This document shows positions 25,672-35,049 of a stretch of DNA of 44,944 bases, piece by piece. The stretch's first letter is position 1; the number at the start of each line of letters is the position of its first letter. Source of the stretch: Acidobacteriota bacterium (GTDB lineage Bacteria > Acidobacteriota > Terriglobia > Versatilivoradales > Versatilivoraceae); the NCBI GenBank assembly GCA_009841055.1, contig VXMN01000139.1:1-44944 (forward strand), in the 5' to 3' direction. The notes beneath the pieces were generated by a model. It saw only the letters and a program-made list of their open reading frames with translations, was not told the origin of the DNA and made no database searches. Position numbers and translations under genes: made by a program.

Positions 25672-26943
25672 TCACCCCTGACCCATCATGGGGCGCATTT
25701 CCCGAAGGGCCCCAATGCCCCGATCGATGTGGGCCATGGTGTTGTAAATGTGGGGGCACAGGCGCAAGCCCCCAGCGGTAGATCCGGCAATGCCGTTCCG
25801 GGTGTAGAGTCGGTCAAGTATTTCCCCGCGCTTTTCCGCCGGTACCTGGATGATACAGACCCCTCCGCTGAGTGTTGGGTCCTCCGGCGTGACCAGTCGG
25901 AAGCCCTCGGCCTTCAATCCCGCCTTGAGCGTCCCGGCAAGCTCGAAGATCCGGGCCTCGACTCGATCGAAGCCGATGCGGCGGTGGAAATCGACAGTGG
26001 TGGCGATCGCGGCCAGCCGAGCATCGTCCCTCTGGCCGAACGACTCGAACTTCCTGGCGCCCTTCACGTCCGGCTCCACGTCGCTCCCCCAGCCGGGAGA
26101 GACCAGGCTGGGCCAGATCTCCGCAATGCGGCTCCGCTTGACGTAGAGCAGCCCGACTTCCTTGGGGCCGCAAAACCACTTGTGGCTGCTGGCTGCAAAG
26201 GAGTCGCACTGAAGCTCCCGCAGGTTGAGGTTGAAGGCTCCCCAGGTCTGCGCGCCGTCGACATGCACGTGAATATTGCGCCGGTGAGCCAGTTCACAGA
26301 GTTCGCGGATCGGAAGCCGCACCCCGCTGACGTTGGAAACGTGAGTCAGGGCCAGGACTCTGGTTCGGGGTCCCAGAGCCGCCTCGAAGGGCGCCACCAG
26401 TTGATCGATGCGGGTGGGCTCGGTGGGGGTCTCGACCCGTCTGACGCTTGAGTGGAAGCGGGCGGCCCGCACCTGCCAGGCCACATTGTTGGTGGGGTGG
26501 TTCTGGCCCCACAACAGGACCTCGTCTCCCGCCTTGAGCGGAAGGCCGTTGTTGATGATGTTGTTGGCCTCGCTGGTGTTGCGAACCAGGGCCACCTCGT
26601 CGCTGTCCACCCCCAGTTGATCGGCGACCTGCGTGCGGGAGAGTTCCAGCATGGTCTTGAACTTCCGGCGATTGTTGAAGGAGCAGTCGACGTCAATGTC
26701 CTGGGTGAGTTCCACGACCGCTTCCGCGACCACCCGGGGAGCCGGGCACAGGTTGGCGGCGTTCATGGGGACCCGCGCTTCCTGAAAGGGGAACTGTCTC
26801 CGCACCATCTCCCAATAGGCCTCAGGGTTGGGAGCGGCTCCCAGCCTGGAGGACAGGGCGGAAAGGGAGGGAAGGCCGGCCGAAAGGAAGGCGGTTCCCT
26901 GGGCCAGCCTGCGCAGGACCGAGCGTCGGGACAAATCGGTCAT
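25672..26943 (-). CDS. Class V PLP aminotransferase with Tat-like signal
   Basis: MTDLSRRSVLRRLAQGTAFLSAG; HVHVDGAQTWG; ASSHKWFCGPKEVGLLYV (PLP lysine). Confidence 0.9.
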   Translation of the reverse strand: MTDLSRRSVLRRLAQGTAFLSAGLPSLSALSSRLGAAPNPEAYWEMVRRQFPFQEARVPMNAANLCPAPRVVAEAVVELTQDIDVDCSFNNRRKFKTMLELSRTQVADQLGVDSDEVALVRNTSEANNIINNGLPLKAGDEVLLWGQNHPTNNVAWQVRAARFHSSVRRVETPTEPTRIDQLVAPFEAALGPRTRVLALTHVSNVSGVRLPIRELCELAHRRNIHVHVDGAQTWGAFNLNLRELQCDSFAASSHKWFCGPKEVGLLYVKRSRIAEIWPSLVSPGWGSDVEPDVKGARKFESFGQRDDARLAAIATTVDFHRRIGFDRVEARIFELAGTLKAGLKAEGFRLVTPEDPTLSGGVCIIQVPAEKRGEILDRLYTRNGIAGSTAGGLRLCPHIYNTMAHIDRGIGALREMRPMMGQG

Positions 26944-27042
26944 GATGGGTTCACCCCGTTTTAGCCCCCTGGCGGCGAACGGGACGGCTTTGGCGGATCA
27001 GCCGGTCAGCTTGTCCCGGAGGGCGTCCGCCATTCAGTCCGG

Positions 27043-27816
27043 TCAGAGCGTATTGATCATCACCCCGCCGTCGACCACCAGGGTTTCTCCGGTGATGTAG
27101 CTGCCGGCCTCGGTGGCCAGCAGCAGGGCCGGACCGATGAGCTCTTCGGACTCGCCCCAGCGCCCCAGCGCCGTTCGACGGGCGAAGACGGCCTTCTGGT
27201 CCTCGTTGAGCAGCGACGCCGGCAGATCGGTCCAGAAGGGACCGGGAGCGATGCAGTTGACGGTAACGTTGTAGGGACCCAGGTCCAGCGCGTTGGCCTT
27301 GGACAGACCGATCAGCCCGTGCTTGGTGGCGTTGTAGACGTTGCGGGTGGACTTGCCTCCCAGCCCCATGATGGAGGAAATGTGGATGACCCTCCCCCAA
27401 CGGCGTTCCTTCATCTGGGGGACCAGGGCGCGGGTCAGCACCATGCAGGAACTGAGGTTCAGTTCTACGATCCGGTCCCAGTCCTCGTCCCGGATCTCGT
27501 CGATGAGCGAGGGAGTATTGGACCCGGCATTGTTGACCAGGACATCCACACGGCCCATTGCATCCAGGGTGCGGCGGGCCAGGTCCTCGGCCTCCTCCCG
27601 CCGGGTCAGGTCCGCCACCAGCGACAGGCCCTTGCTGTCGGTTCCCTCCAGGATCTCCACCAGGGCCCTGTCCAGCTCGTCCTGGTGACGGCTGCTGATG
27701 ACCACGTCGGCGCCGGCCCGGGCGAATCCCCGCGCCATGGCCTTGCCCAGACCCTTGCTGCCCCCGGTCACCAGGGCCACCCGTCCCGAAAGGTCGAACA
27801 ACGACTGATTGCTCAT
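27043..27816 (-). CDS. SDR family oxidoreductase
   Basis: MSNQSLFDLSGRVALVTGGSKGLGKAMARGFARAGADVVISSR; start at 27816 with AAAGGA upstream; YNATKHGL. Confidence 0.93.
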   Translation of the reverse strand: MSNQSLFDLSGRVALVTGGSKGLGKAMARGFARAGADVVISSRHQDELDRALVEILEGTDSKGLSLVADLTRREEAEDLARRTLDAMGRVDVLVNNAGSNTPSLIDEIRDEDWDRIVELNLSSCMVLTRALVPQMKERRWGRVIHISSIMGLGGKSTRNVYNATKHGLIGLSKANALDLGPYNVTVNCIAPGPFWTDLPASLLNEDQKAVFARRTALGRWGESEELIGPALLLATEAGSYITGETLVVDGGVMINTL

Positions 27817-27936
27817 GTTTGGTTCCTTTCCGTTGCGTGGTCGGTTCGACTGCCGCGGCCGCACCGTTTACCGGCCGCATGGTATCACAGGCGCGCGGTT
27901 GCGCCGCCGCCGGGCCGTTGCCCCGGCGGGAAGGGA

Positions 27937-30900
27937 TCAGTCCGCCCGCAGGGCCGGCGCCACGGGCGAGCGGGTCACCGCCCGGACAGCGGCCAGCGAT
28001 GAGACGAGGCCGGCGGCCAGGACCGCCAGCAACAGCCATGCCAGGGCCGTCAGACTGAGGTGTCCTCCGGTGGATCGCCAGGCGGGAACGATGGCCACCG
28101 CGGCCGAGAAGACCCCGAACAGCAGGCCCCAACCGAGCAGAAGCAAGTTCTCCGAGATCACCAGCCGGGCCAGGTGGCCGGAGTGGTAGCCCACGGCCGT
28201 CATCAGCGCGAATTCCCTGCGTCGCTCCAATACGTTTCTCAGCAGCACGACGCCCAGGCCGAAGGTGCCCAGCAGGAGCCCCATGCCGCCCAGGGCCTGG
28301 AAGGTGGAGAGATAGGTGTTGTTCACCCGATGAAAGGCAGCCAGCCTCACGGCCGTGGGCACCACGTCGAATCCGTAGTCGGACAGCCGGTCTTCCAGCG
28401 TCGCCGTAACTTCCTCACCGGTTCCGGGGGGCGTATCCATCAGAAAGAAACGGAATCCCTCGATTCGCGGAAAGACTCTGAGGAAGTGCTTTTCCGACAT
28501 GATCAGCTCAGACTGGAACAGGCTGTCCTGCAGGGCTCCCACCAGGCGAAGGCGCAGGGGAGCCTCTCCCTGAGGGTTGAGCACCAGTTCCTCTCCCAGT
28601 TGGCGGTGGAGGACGTACTGCATCGAGTTGGCATCGGCGATGACGGGGATGGCGCCGCCGGGCAACTCCTGGTGCAGGAGCCGCCAGGGGTTGTCGAGCT
28701 CATGGGGGCTCGAAAGGCTGGCCTGAAACCGGAATCGGGACTGGGAGAGAAAGGAGTCGGGAGCGCCCAGGATTCTGGGGCTGGACGGTTGATAGAGATT
28801 GAGGCAACTGGCGTCGTCGCCCGGCCGCAGCCGGAAGGCGCTGAAGGCGAGGTCGGCCAGGGTGGGCGTGTCGTCCGAAGACAGGTTCAGCGCCTCCCGG
28901 CCCGAAGGGGAGTTGGGGTCGTCCTGGATGGGCAGCAGGGATTCCGCCACCAGGGAAAACCCTCCGGTTCCCGACTGGCGGTCGTGAGGGCTGGAACGAT
29001 CGGTGCGGCGAAAGGCTTCGACCGTGACGATGATGAAGGTGGCCGAGGCGATCAGGGCGATGCACAGCAGGCTGCGGCCCGGTCGGACGGTGGCGTTGCG
29101 GAATCCCAGCCGGGACACCGCCCAGCCACTCTGGGGCTGCAGGATCGGACGTCGCGTCCGTCGCAGCCATCCCGACTGCCAGGCGAGCAGGGCCAGCAGG
29201 CAGAGGGTGCCGGAGGCGAAGAAACCCAGCTCCTGGCTGAGTCCGCCGGCCAGGCTGGCCAACAGGAAAGCCACGGCTGCAGCGGCCAACAAGAGGGCGG
29301 ATCGGCTCCGGTCCGGGCTGCTCGGGCGGCCCCGGGGCCTCCACCGTGCCGCCATGCCGCCGCTCTTCCCGCTCTTCCTGCCGGATGCCGGTGAGGCAGC
29401 CGTCGCCCCCGCCTCCTCGTAGAGCCAGGAACCCGTCAGCAGGCTGCGCGGACTGATGGACACCATCCTCCTCAGACTCCAGGCGATGCAGATCAGGGCG
29501 GTCAGGATCCCTCCCAGCCCGCCGGCCAGCAAGGAAAGTCCCGAGACATGAAGCCTCAACTGGGTGGTGCCCACGGCATCCACCCACCAGGTGCGCAGTC
29601 CCAGCATGATCAGGGCGGTGTAGCCCAGAGCCCCCGCCAGGCCCAACAGAGTGCCCAGCCCCGCCAACAGGGCTCCCTCCCTGAGAAACAGGCGGCGGAT
29701 ACCGGCAGGATCGAACCCCAGGGCTCGAAGCAATCCGATCTCCTGGACGCGCTGCTCCACCCCCAGCTTGAAAAAGAGGCTGGTGAGCAGCAGAGCCGAA
29801 ACCACCAGGAAAAAGCTGAAGTAGACGAAATACTGCCCGAAGTCGGTGACTCCCCGCGAGGCCTGCTCGGCTTGAGTTCCGACCGCGCGCAGCGAGAATC
29901 CGAATTGGGCGGGACCGGCGGTGCGCTTGAGCTCCGATTCCAGGCGGGAGCGAAGGCCCTGGAGCGTCTCCGGTCCAGCGGCCGGGACCTCGGCGGAGGG
30001 GTAGACCCGGATCGAGGACAGGCGGCCATGACGGGACCGCCACAGTTCCTGGCCGACTTCGAGGGGGATGAAGGCCTTCGGGGTGGTGCGGTATTCCTCC
30101 CAGTAGTCTTCGTCCCGAGGACGAATGCGTCCCAGCTCCATGGGAAAGGGAGGATCCCAATCCACCAGGGTCCTGGATTCGGTGATGCCGGGGTAGGCGG
30201 GAGCCAGGTTCCTGTCGGCCAGCGAGCCTTCCATGGGGACCACCTCGCTCAGACGAAACCTGGCGGACCGGGTCAACAGCCGGCCCTGCTCGGCCCAGAG
30301 GTAGTATTCCATCTCCAGCAGATCGCCGGGGCGCGCCTGCAGGTCCCGCGCGGCCCACCGGTTCAGCGCAACCGGAGGCAGCTCGCCGCCGGGTGCTGTC
30401 GGCGGCAGGCCGAAGGATGGGAAGTCGAGTGCGGTCACCAGGGAATAGGGGATCTCGCGGCCGCCGGTCCGGATGGTGTTGGCCAGGTAGGTGAACAGGA
30501 AGCGGGTGCGAAGTCCCAGGGTTTCTGCAGCATTGCGAACCCGGACGGCCAGTCCCTCGCCGATGAGAGTACCCTCGGTTTCGACCGACAGGCACTCCTG
30601 CCGGTCCAGAACCCGGAGCTTCAGATCGGTGTCTTCCAGCGAATAGATGTCCTGGAGGATCCCCGCCAGTTGGTCCGGCCGCGCCGGGTCGGAGGCCGGC
30701 TGCCGGCCCGGCGCGGCTCGGCTGACCAGCAGGGCGTTGATTCGGTTCGGCACCTCCAGATCCCGCTGCAGGCGACGCAAGGGGACGAAAACGGCCCGTA
30801 CCGGACCCTGCCGGGGGCTCAGCGAGAACTCGCCCATGCGGGAAGGTTCCAGGATGCCGCTGACCGAAAGGCGCAGGGTTCGTCCCACCCGGTCGCGGCG

Positions 30901-31428
30901 GCCGTGCAGGGAGTCGCGGGGCACATTGGAGGGTTGCTCCAGCCGCAGCAGAACCGGGCTGCCGGCCTCGGCCCCCAGGTCTCTGGCGGCCTCCGGGCTG
31001 AGCAGGACCCGACGGCCCGACCGCGGGCCGGAACCGAAGTCCGGATCGGGCTCCACGCCCTGAAATCTCCAGAATCGTTCATCCACTCCGTATACCGAAA
31101 CCCCCGCGGCGCGCCGCCCTGTCTCGGGCTGGGTCAGCCAACCCTCCTGAACCAGGAGGGGGCACACGGCGCCGAACTGCCGGGAGAAATCCGGATGGGC
31201 GGCCATCTCCCCGGCCAGGGCCTCCCTGAAGAAAACGCTGGAGGTAATCACCCAGTGGGCGGCCCCCAGCCTCTGCAGGGCCAGCCGCCTCAGGCTTCCG
31301 CGCACGGAATCTCCAACCAGCAGCGAACCGGTCAGGACCGCCACGGCTACGGCCACGCCCACCACCACCGCCAGGTGGGTGCGCCGGTAGTGGGCCAGGC
31401 TGCGTCGCGTCAGGGGGATGGAAGCCAT
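27937..31428 (-). CDS. FtsX-like ABC transporter permease (large, MacB/LolCE-type)
   Basis: 1163 aa; N-terminal LTRRSLAHYRRTHLAVVVGVAVAVAVLTGSLLVGDSVRGSL; later SLFFKLGVEQRVQEIGLLRALGFDPAGIRRLFLREGALLAG; C-terminal LLLGTFGLGVVLLRNVLERRREFALMTAVGY. Confidence 0.92.
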   Translation of the reverse strand: MASIPLTRRSLAHYRRTHLAVVVGVAVAVAVLTGSLLVGDSVRGSLRRLALQRLGAAHWVITSSVFFREALAGEMAAHPDFSRQFGAVCPLLVQEGWLTQPETGRRAAGVSVYGVDERFWRFQGVEPDPDFGSGPRSGRRVLLSPEAARDLGAEAGSPVLLRLEQPSNVPRDSLHGRRDRVGRTLRLSVSGILEPSRMGEFSLSPRQGPVRAVFVPLRRLQRDLEVPNRINALLVSRAAPGRQPASDPARPDQLAGILQDIYSLEDTDLKLRVLDRQECLSVETEGTLIGEGLAVRVRNAAETLGLRTRFLFTYLANTIRTGGREIPYSLVTALDFPSFGLPPTAPGGELPPVALNRWAARDLQARPGDLLEMEYYLWAEQGRLLTRSARFRLSEVVPMEGSLADRNLAPAYPGITESRTLVDWDPPFPMELGRIRPRDEDYWEEYRTTPKAFIPLEVGQELWRSRHGRLSSIRVYPSAEVPAAGPETLQGLRSRLESELKRTAGPAQFGFSLRAVGTQAEQASRGVTDFGQYFVYFSFFLVVSALLLTSLFFKLGVEQRVQEIGLLRALGFDPAGIRRLFLREGALLAGLGTLLGLAGALGYTALIMLGLRTWWVDAVGTTQLRLHVSGLSLLAGGLGGILTALICIAWSLRRMVSISPRSLLTGSWLYEEAGATAASPASGRKSGKSGGMAARWRPRGRPSSPDRSRSALLLAAAAVAFLLASLAGGLSQELGFFASGTLCLLALLAWQSGWLRRTRRPILQPQSGWAVSRLGFRNATVRPGRSLLCIALIASATFIIVTVEAFRRTDRSSPHDRQSGTGGFSLVAESLLPIQDDPNSPSGREALNLSSDDTPTLADLAFSAFRLRPGDDASCLNLYQPSSPRILGAPDSFLSQSRFRFQASLSSPHELDNPWRLLHQELPGGAIPVIADANSMQYVLHRQLGEELVLNPQGEAPLRLRLVGALQDSLFQSELIMSEKHFLRVFPRIEGFRFFLMDTPPGTGEEVTATLEDRLSDYGFDVVPTAVRLAAFHRVNNTYLSTFQALGGMGLLLGTFGLGVVLLRNVLERRREFALMTAVGYHSGHLARLVISENLLLLGWGLLFGVFSAAVAIVPAWRSTGGHLSLTALAWLLLAVLAAGLVSSLAAVRAVTRSPVAPALRAD

Positions 31429-31454
31429 GCTGCGGATGTCTGGGGGCGATCAGA

Positions 31455-31475
31455 TTAGTGGATAGTGGTTAGCCG
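31455..31475 (+). repeat. Short AGTGG-type heptamer run
   Basis: TTAGTGG ATAGTGG TTAGCCG. Confidence 0.5.
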
Positions 31476-31745
31476 GGACCCCGCCCTGCCGTACGGGTCA
31501 TTCGAGGAAAAACGCCCAATCGTCAACAAAGACGAACCACGAATGAACACGAATAGACACAAATACACTTGGACCTCCTTTAACCATAAGAGGAACCAAA
31601 ATGGCTCTGCAACCTTGTTGCCCTGGTATGATTTCGAGTCATTCGTAGATACCTCTTTCAATATCGGTTTGCCCACCCCCCAATTGACAATTCATCATTC
31701 CGTTAATTGGTGTTCATTTGTGTCCATTTGTGGTTCGTCGTTTTC
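31476..31745. repeat. Element with inverted arms (copy 1): ...GACGAACCACGAATGAACACGAATAGACACAAAT ... GGTGTTCATTTGTGTCCATTTGTGGTTCGTC
   Basis: Arms 31531-31568 and 31703-31740; similar element at 35966-36245. Confidence 0.8.
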
Positions 31746-31753
31746 CTGCGTGG

Positions 31754-32419
31754 CTAAGCTCTGTGGAGCTGCCGGTCGGTCAACCGGTACTGCACCGGGA
31801 AGCGGGCGGCCAGGGTCGGGCTGTGGGTCACCACCAGCAGAATGGAGCCGTGCTGACGGTGTTGCTCCACCAGCAGGTCGGCCACCGAGGCCGACGAGCG
31901 GCTGTCCAGGTTGCCGGTCGGCTCGTCGCACAGCAGCAGCGAGGGGTTTCGAATCATGGCGCGAGCCATGGCGGCCCGCTGTTTCTCGCCTCCCGACAGC
32001 TCGGCGGGACGGTGGTCCATGCGATCCTTGAGGCCCACCTGGTCCAGCAGCTCCAGCGCCCGCTGCCGGTAGTCTTCGGCTGCATTCTCGATCAGGGTCG
32101 GGGCCAGCACGTTCTCCAGCACCGAACACTGGGGCAGCAGGCAGTGGTCCTGGAAGATGAAGCCGATGTGGCGGTTTCTGAACCTGGCCAGTTCCCGCTC
32201 CGCCAGTTGGAAGGGACGGCATCCCTCCAGCACCACCTCCCCGGTGGTCGGAGGCTCCAGCGTCCCGAGAATATAGAGCAGGGTGCTCTTGCCGCTGCCG
32301 GAGGGTCCCATGATGGCGGCGGCTTCGCCCCGATTCAGGGAGAACGAGACGTTCTCGAGCAGTTGGAGCGGGCCCCGCGGCGTCGGATAGTCCTTGGAGA
32401 GCCGGCTGACTTCGAGCAT
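31754..32419 (-). CDS. ABC transporter ATP-binding protein (LolD/MacB type)
   Basis: [57 protein letters not shown]. Confidence 0.95.
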   Translation of the reverse strand: MLEVSRLSKDYPTPRGPLQLLENVSFSLNRGEAAAIMGPSGSGKSTLLYILGTLEPPTTGEVVLEGCRPFQLAERELARFRNRHIGFIFQDHCLLPQCSVLENVLAPTLIENAAEDYRQRALELLDQVGLKDRMDHRPAELSGGEKQRAAMARAMIRNPSLLLCDEPTGNLDSRSSASVADLLVEQHRQHGSILLVVTHSPTLAARFPVQYRLTDRQLHRA

Positions 32420-32529
32420 GGGTCAGGTGGACAGGATAAGAAAGACGTAACGCTACGAAGCGGACAGCGGACCGGCTCGATGACCGAGTGCGCCTTTGTG
32501 GAGAACCTCAGTGCCCTTGGTGGAAATCT

Positions 32530-32625
32530 TCTCTCCCTTCCCGACCGTTGGCGGGTCCCTCTTGAGTATTCTCCAACCCCTTCGTGGCCCTTCGTGAATC
32601 TTCGTGTGTCTTCGTGGATAACTCT
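32530..32625 (-). repeat. 10-nt-period CACGAAG array (copy B) 3' of the glycosyltransferase gene
   Basis: Plus strand ttcgtggccc ttcgtgaatc ttcgtgtgtc ttcgtggata; minus strand CCACGAAGGGGTTGGAG..ACTCAAGAGGGA matches copy A. Confidence 0.8.
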
Positions 32626-32657
32626 GTTTAAGCTTTTGCGGATAGCCCGCAGTTGTT

Positions 32658-33998
32658 TCAGGAAGCTCGCTGCACGATGGCTCGATAGGCCTCCACCGCC
32701 GCTTCGGCCATGCGGGACAGGCTGTAGTGATCCTGCACTCCCTGCCGGCCGTTGTGGGCCAGGCGATCGGCCAGGCCCGGATCCCGATAGACGGCATGGA
32801 GCCCTTCGGCCAGGCCGTGTTCCTGGTCCGGATCGGTGAGCAGTCCCCCCGAAGTCTTCTCGATCATCTCGGTGAAGGCGCCGCGCCGGGGTTGGACCAC
32901 CGGAATGCCGCTGGCCATGGCTTCCAGGATGGGTATCCCCTTGTGCTCGTCGTGGGTGGCCGGCACCGAGAGCACGTCCAGGTTCTCCAGGAAACGCAAC
33001 TTGGCCGGGCGATCCAGGGAGCCATGATAGCAGAATTCTCCCTCCAGTCCCCACCGGCGGATCTGCTTGCGGATCTGCTGCAGATAGGCGCGGTGTTCCG
33101 GCCCCAGGTAACCCGCCACCTCCAGCCGGGTCGCACCGACGTCCTTTAGCTGCTTCAGCCGCCGGTAGGCCCGGCACAGCTCGTGCAAACCCTTCTCCGG
33201 AGCGATTCGCGACAGATAGCCGACACGAAAGGTGTCTGACCGCGGCGACCGCCGGTTTCCATAGTCCCCGGACCGGACTCCCAGCGGTATCAGGTGCATT
33301 CGGTCCGGTTCGATTCCCAGCAGCTCCTGCATGATGCCGGCGCAGTACCGGCTCACCGGGGCGAATCCGTCCACCCATCGGACCTGTCGCCGTATCGAAT
33401 CCAGGGCCTGGCCGCGGTAGGGCTCCGGTAGTCCCTTGAGAAACAGGTCTTCTCCCTGGAGGGTGCAGCACACCGGTCGCTGAAGCGCGGCCCGTAGCGG
33501 CTCGGCCAGTCCGATCAGCAGGGAGTTGGGCAGAACGATGACATCGGGCGGAGGCTGTTGCTGCAGCCAGGAGATCAGCTTGAGGAGTTCCTTTTTCTGA
33601 TGGCCTGACTCCCCCTGCAGCATGGAAAGGGTCAAGGCTCCCAGTTGACGGGGATCGGTCTTGACCCCCAGTCCCGAGAAGAACTTCAGCACCGGCCGGG
33701 AATCCCAGACCCTGTCGAGGAGCCAGGGAGTTTTCCGAAAGAGGGGGTGGAGTTGCTGGAGATAGACGCTCAGCCCACCGAAAAATACCCGGTCCTGGCT
33801 CACGTTGGGTTCGTCGGTCAGGGTGGGGGTATAGACGGGCAGGAGGGTAACGTCGTGCCCCAGCCGCGTCAATTCCGCGGCCAGGGAATTGTCTCTCAGG
33901 CAGCTGCCGCAATACATGCCGGCTGCACCTGCGGTGATCGAGAGGATCTTCACGAAATCAATGGGCCCGCTTTCGGGGAGTCGCCGCCCGATGAGCAT
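32658..33998 (-). CDS. Glycosyltransferase family 4-like
   Basis: KILSITAGAAGMYCGSCLRDNSLAAELTRLGHDVTLLPVYTP; EHKGIPILEAMASGIPVVQPRRGAFTEMI. True start may be GTG at 33953. Confidence 0.9.
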   Translation of the reverse strand: MLIGRRLPESGPIDFVKILSITAGAAGMYCGSCLRDNSLAAELTRLGHDVTLLPVYTPTLTDEPNVSQDRVFFGGLSVYLQQLHPLFRKTPWLLDRVWDSRPVLKFFSGLGVKTDPRQLGALTLSMLQGESGHQKKELLKLISWLQQQPPPDVIVLPNSLLIGLAEPLRAALQRPVCCTLQGEDLFLKGLPEPYRGQALDSIRRQVRWVDGFAPVSRYCAGIMQELLGIEPDRMHLIPLGVRSGDYGNRRSPRSDTFRVGYLSRIAPEKGLHELCRAYRRLKQLKDVGATRLEVAGYLGPEHRAYLQQIRKQIRRWGLEGEFCYHGSLDRPAKLRFLENLDVLSVPATHDEHKGIPILEAMASGIPVVQPRRGAFTEMIEKTSGGLLTDPDQEHGLAEGLHAVYRDPGLADRLAHNGRQGVQDHYSLSRMAEAAVEAYRAIVQRAS

Positions 33999-34293
33999 GG
34001 CTCGGTTGGGCTGTCCTCGCTGAAACCGAGGCGATTGTGGCTGTCGCCCGGACGGCTGTCAAGTTCAATACCGCAGGGGTGGCCGCCTTCCCGCCCGCAC
34101 ACTCACGTCGGAAGATCCGCTCCTTTCGGCAGTGCCGCTCACCCATTGAGCGGTGAGCGGTCCGGAGCAGGGAAAAGGGTTCCGCAATGGTGGCCGCTTG
34201 GGGTAGACTGAGCGCTTGCTCAAGCGGCCTTTCGGGCCCTCGCCAGGCCGGATGCCTTCGGCCTCCCGGCCGAATTTCAAGAGGTCGACCACG

Positions 34294-34911
34294 ATGAATA
34301 TCGCTGTTCTCGGCCCGCCGGGATGCGGCAAGGGAACCCAGTCGAAGCTCCTGGCGGCTCACTTCGGTCTCAAGCACTTCTCCCTGGGGGAGATGCTGAG
34401 AATGGAGGTGGGCAAGGGAACGGAACTGGGGAAGAAGACCGAGGTCTATCTCAAAGCGGGCAAGCTGGTCCCCGAACCCATCGTCCTGGACCTGTTCGCA
34501 TCATACGTCAGCAGAAGCGGCGATCAAGGGCATATTCTGGATGGCTACCCCCGTACCCTGGTTCAGGCCGAGGCGTTGGACTCCCTCCTGAGTCTGTCGG
34601 CAGTGGTTCTCTTCGAGATCACCGAAGAAGACGTGCTGTCCCGTGTGGCCGGCCGGGTGGTGGACGCCGAGGGACGGACCTACAACCTCAATAGCAATCG
34701 CCCTCCCGCGGGGGTCCAAACGAAGCGCCGGGACGACGACCGCCCCGAGGTCGTCCGGGGGCGTTTTCGGGGATATCTCCTGGAGATCGAACCCATTCTC
34801 GGTTACTACCGCCGGAAGGACATGCTGGTCACGGTCAATGCCTCCGGCAGCATCGGCTCGGTCCTGGATCAACTGCTGGCCGACCTGGGACGGACGGCGG
34901 AAGCCGTCTGA
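34294..34911 (+). CDS. adk: Adenylate kinase
   Basis: MNIAVLGPPGCGKGTQSKLLAAHFGLKHFSLGEMLR; ILDGYPRTLVQAEAL; GRVVDAEGRTYNL...RRDDDRPEVVRGR. Confidence 0.88.
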   Translation: MNIAVLGPPGCGKGTQSKLLAAHFGLKHFSLGEMLRMEVGKGTELGKKTEVYLKAGKLVPEPIVLDLFASYVSRSGDQGHILDGYPRTLVQAEALDSLLSLSAVVLFEITEEDVLSRVAGRVVDAEGRTYNLNSNRPPAGVQTKRRDDDRPEVVRGRFRGYLLEIEPILGYYRRKDMLVTVNASGSIGSVLDQLLADLGRTAEAV

Positions 34912-34943
34912 GTGATTAGTGATCAGTGACTAGTGGATAGTGA
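34909..34943 (+). repeat. Heptamer array NNAGTGA starting at the adk stop codon
   Basis: tgAGTGA ttAGTGA tcAGTGA ctAGTGG atAGTGA. Confidence 0.8.
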
Positions 34944-35004
34944 TTTGAACAGGTGCTTGCCTGTTCCCGAAATCCTCCGCTGACAGCTCCCGACTCCCCA
35001 CCCT

Positions 35005-35046
35005 TCCCCCTTCGTCCTTCACACTTCACACTTCACACTTCACTCA
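35005..35046 (-). repeat. Heptamer array TCACACT just 3' of thiD
   Basis: TCCCCCT TCGTCCT TCACACT TCACACT TCACACT TCACTCA. Confidence 0.8.
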
Positions 35047-35049
35047 CCC

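Noticed and set aside
28700-30595. 631-aa minus-strand ORF in another frame of the FtsX permease gene
   Set aside because: Out-of-frame reading of 27937..31428.
29548-31458. 636-aa plus-strand ORF (and 28060..29394 +) antisense to the FtsX permease
   Set aside because: Antisense to a clear ABC permease; no recognisable domain.
32335-33912. 525-aa minus-strand ORF overlapping the ABC ATPase and glycosyltransferase
   Set aside because: Alternate frame over two supported genes; RP/G-rich out-of-frame composition.
34135-34153. Hairpin CCGCTCA-CCCAT-TGAGCGG upstream of adk
   Set aside because: Short isolated stem; no second copy or clear regulatory context.
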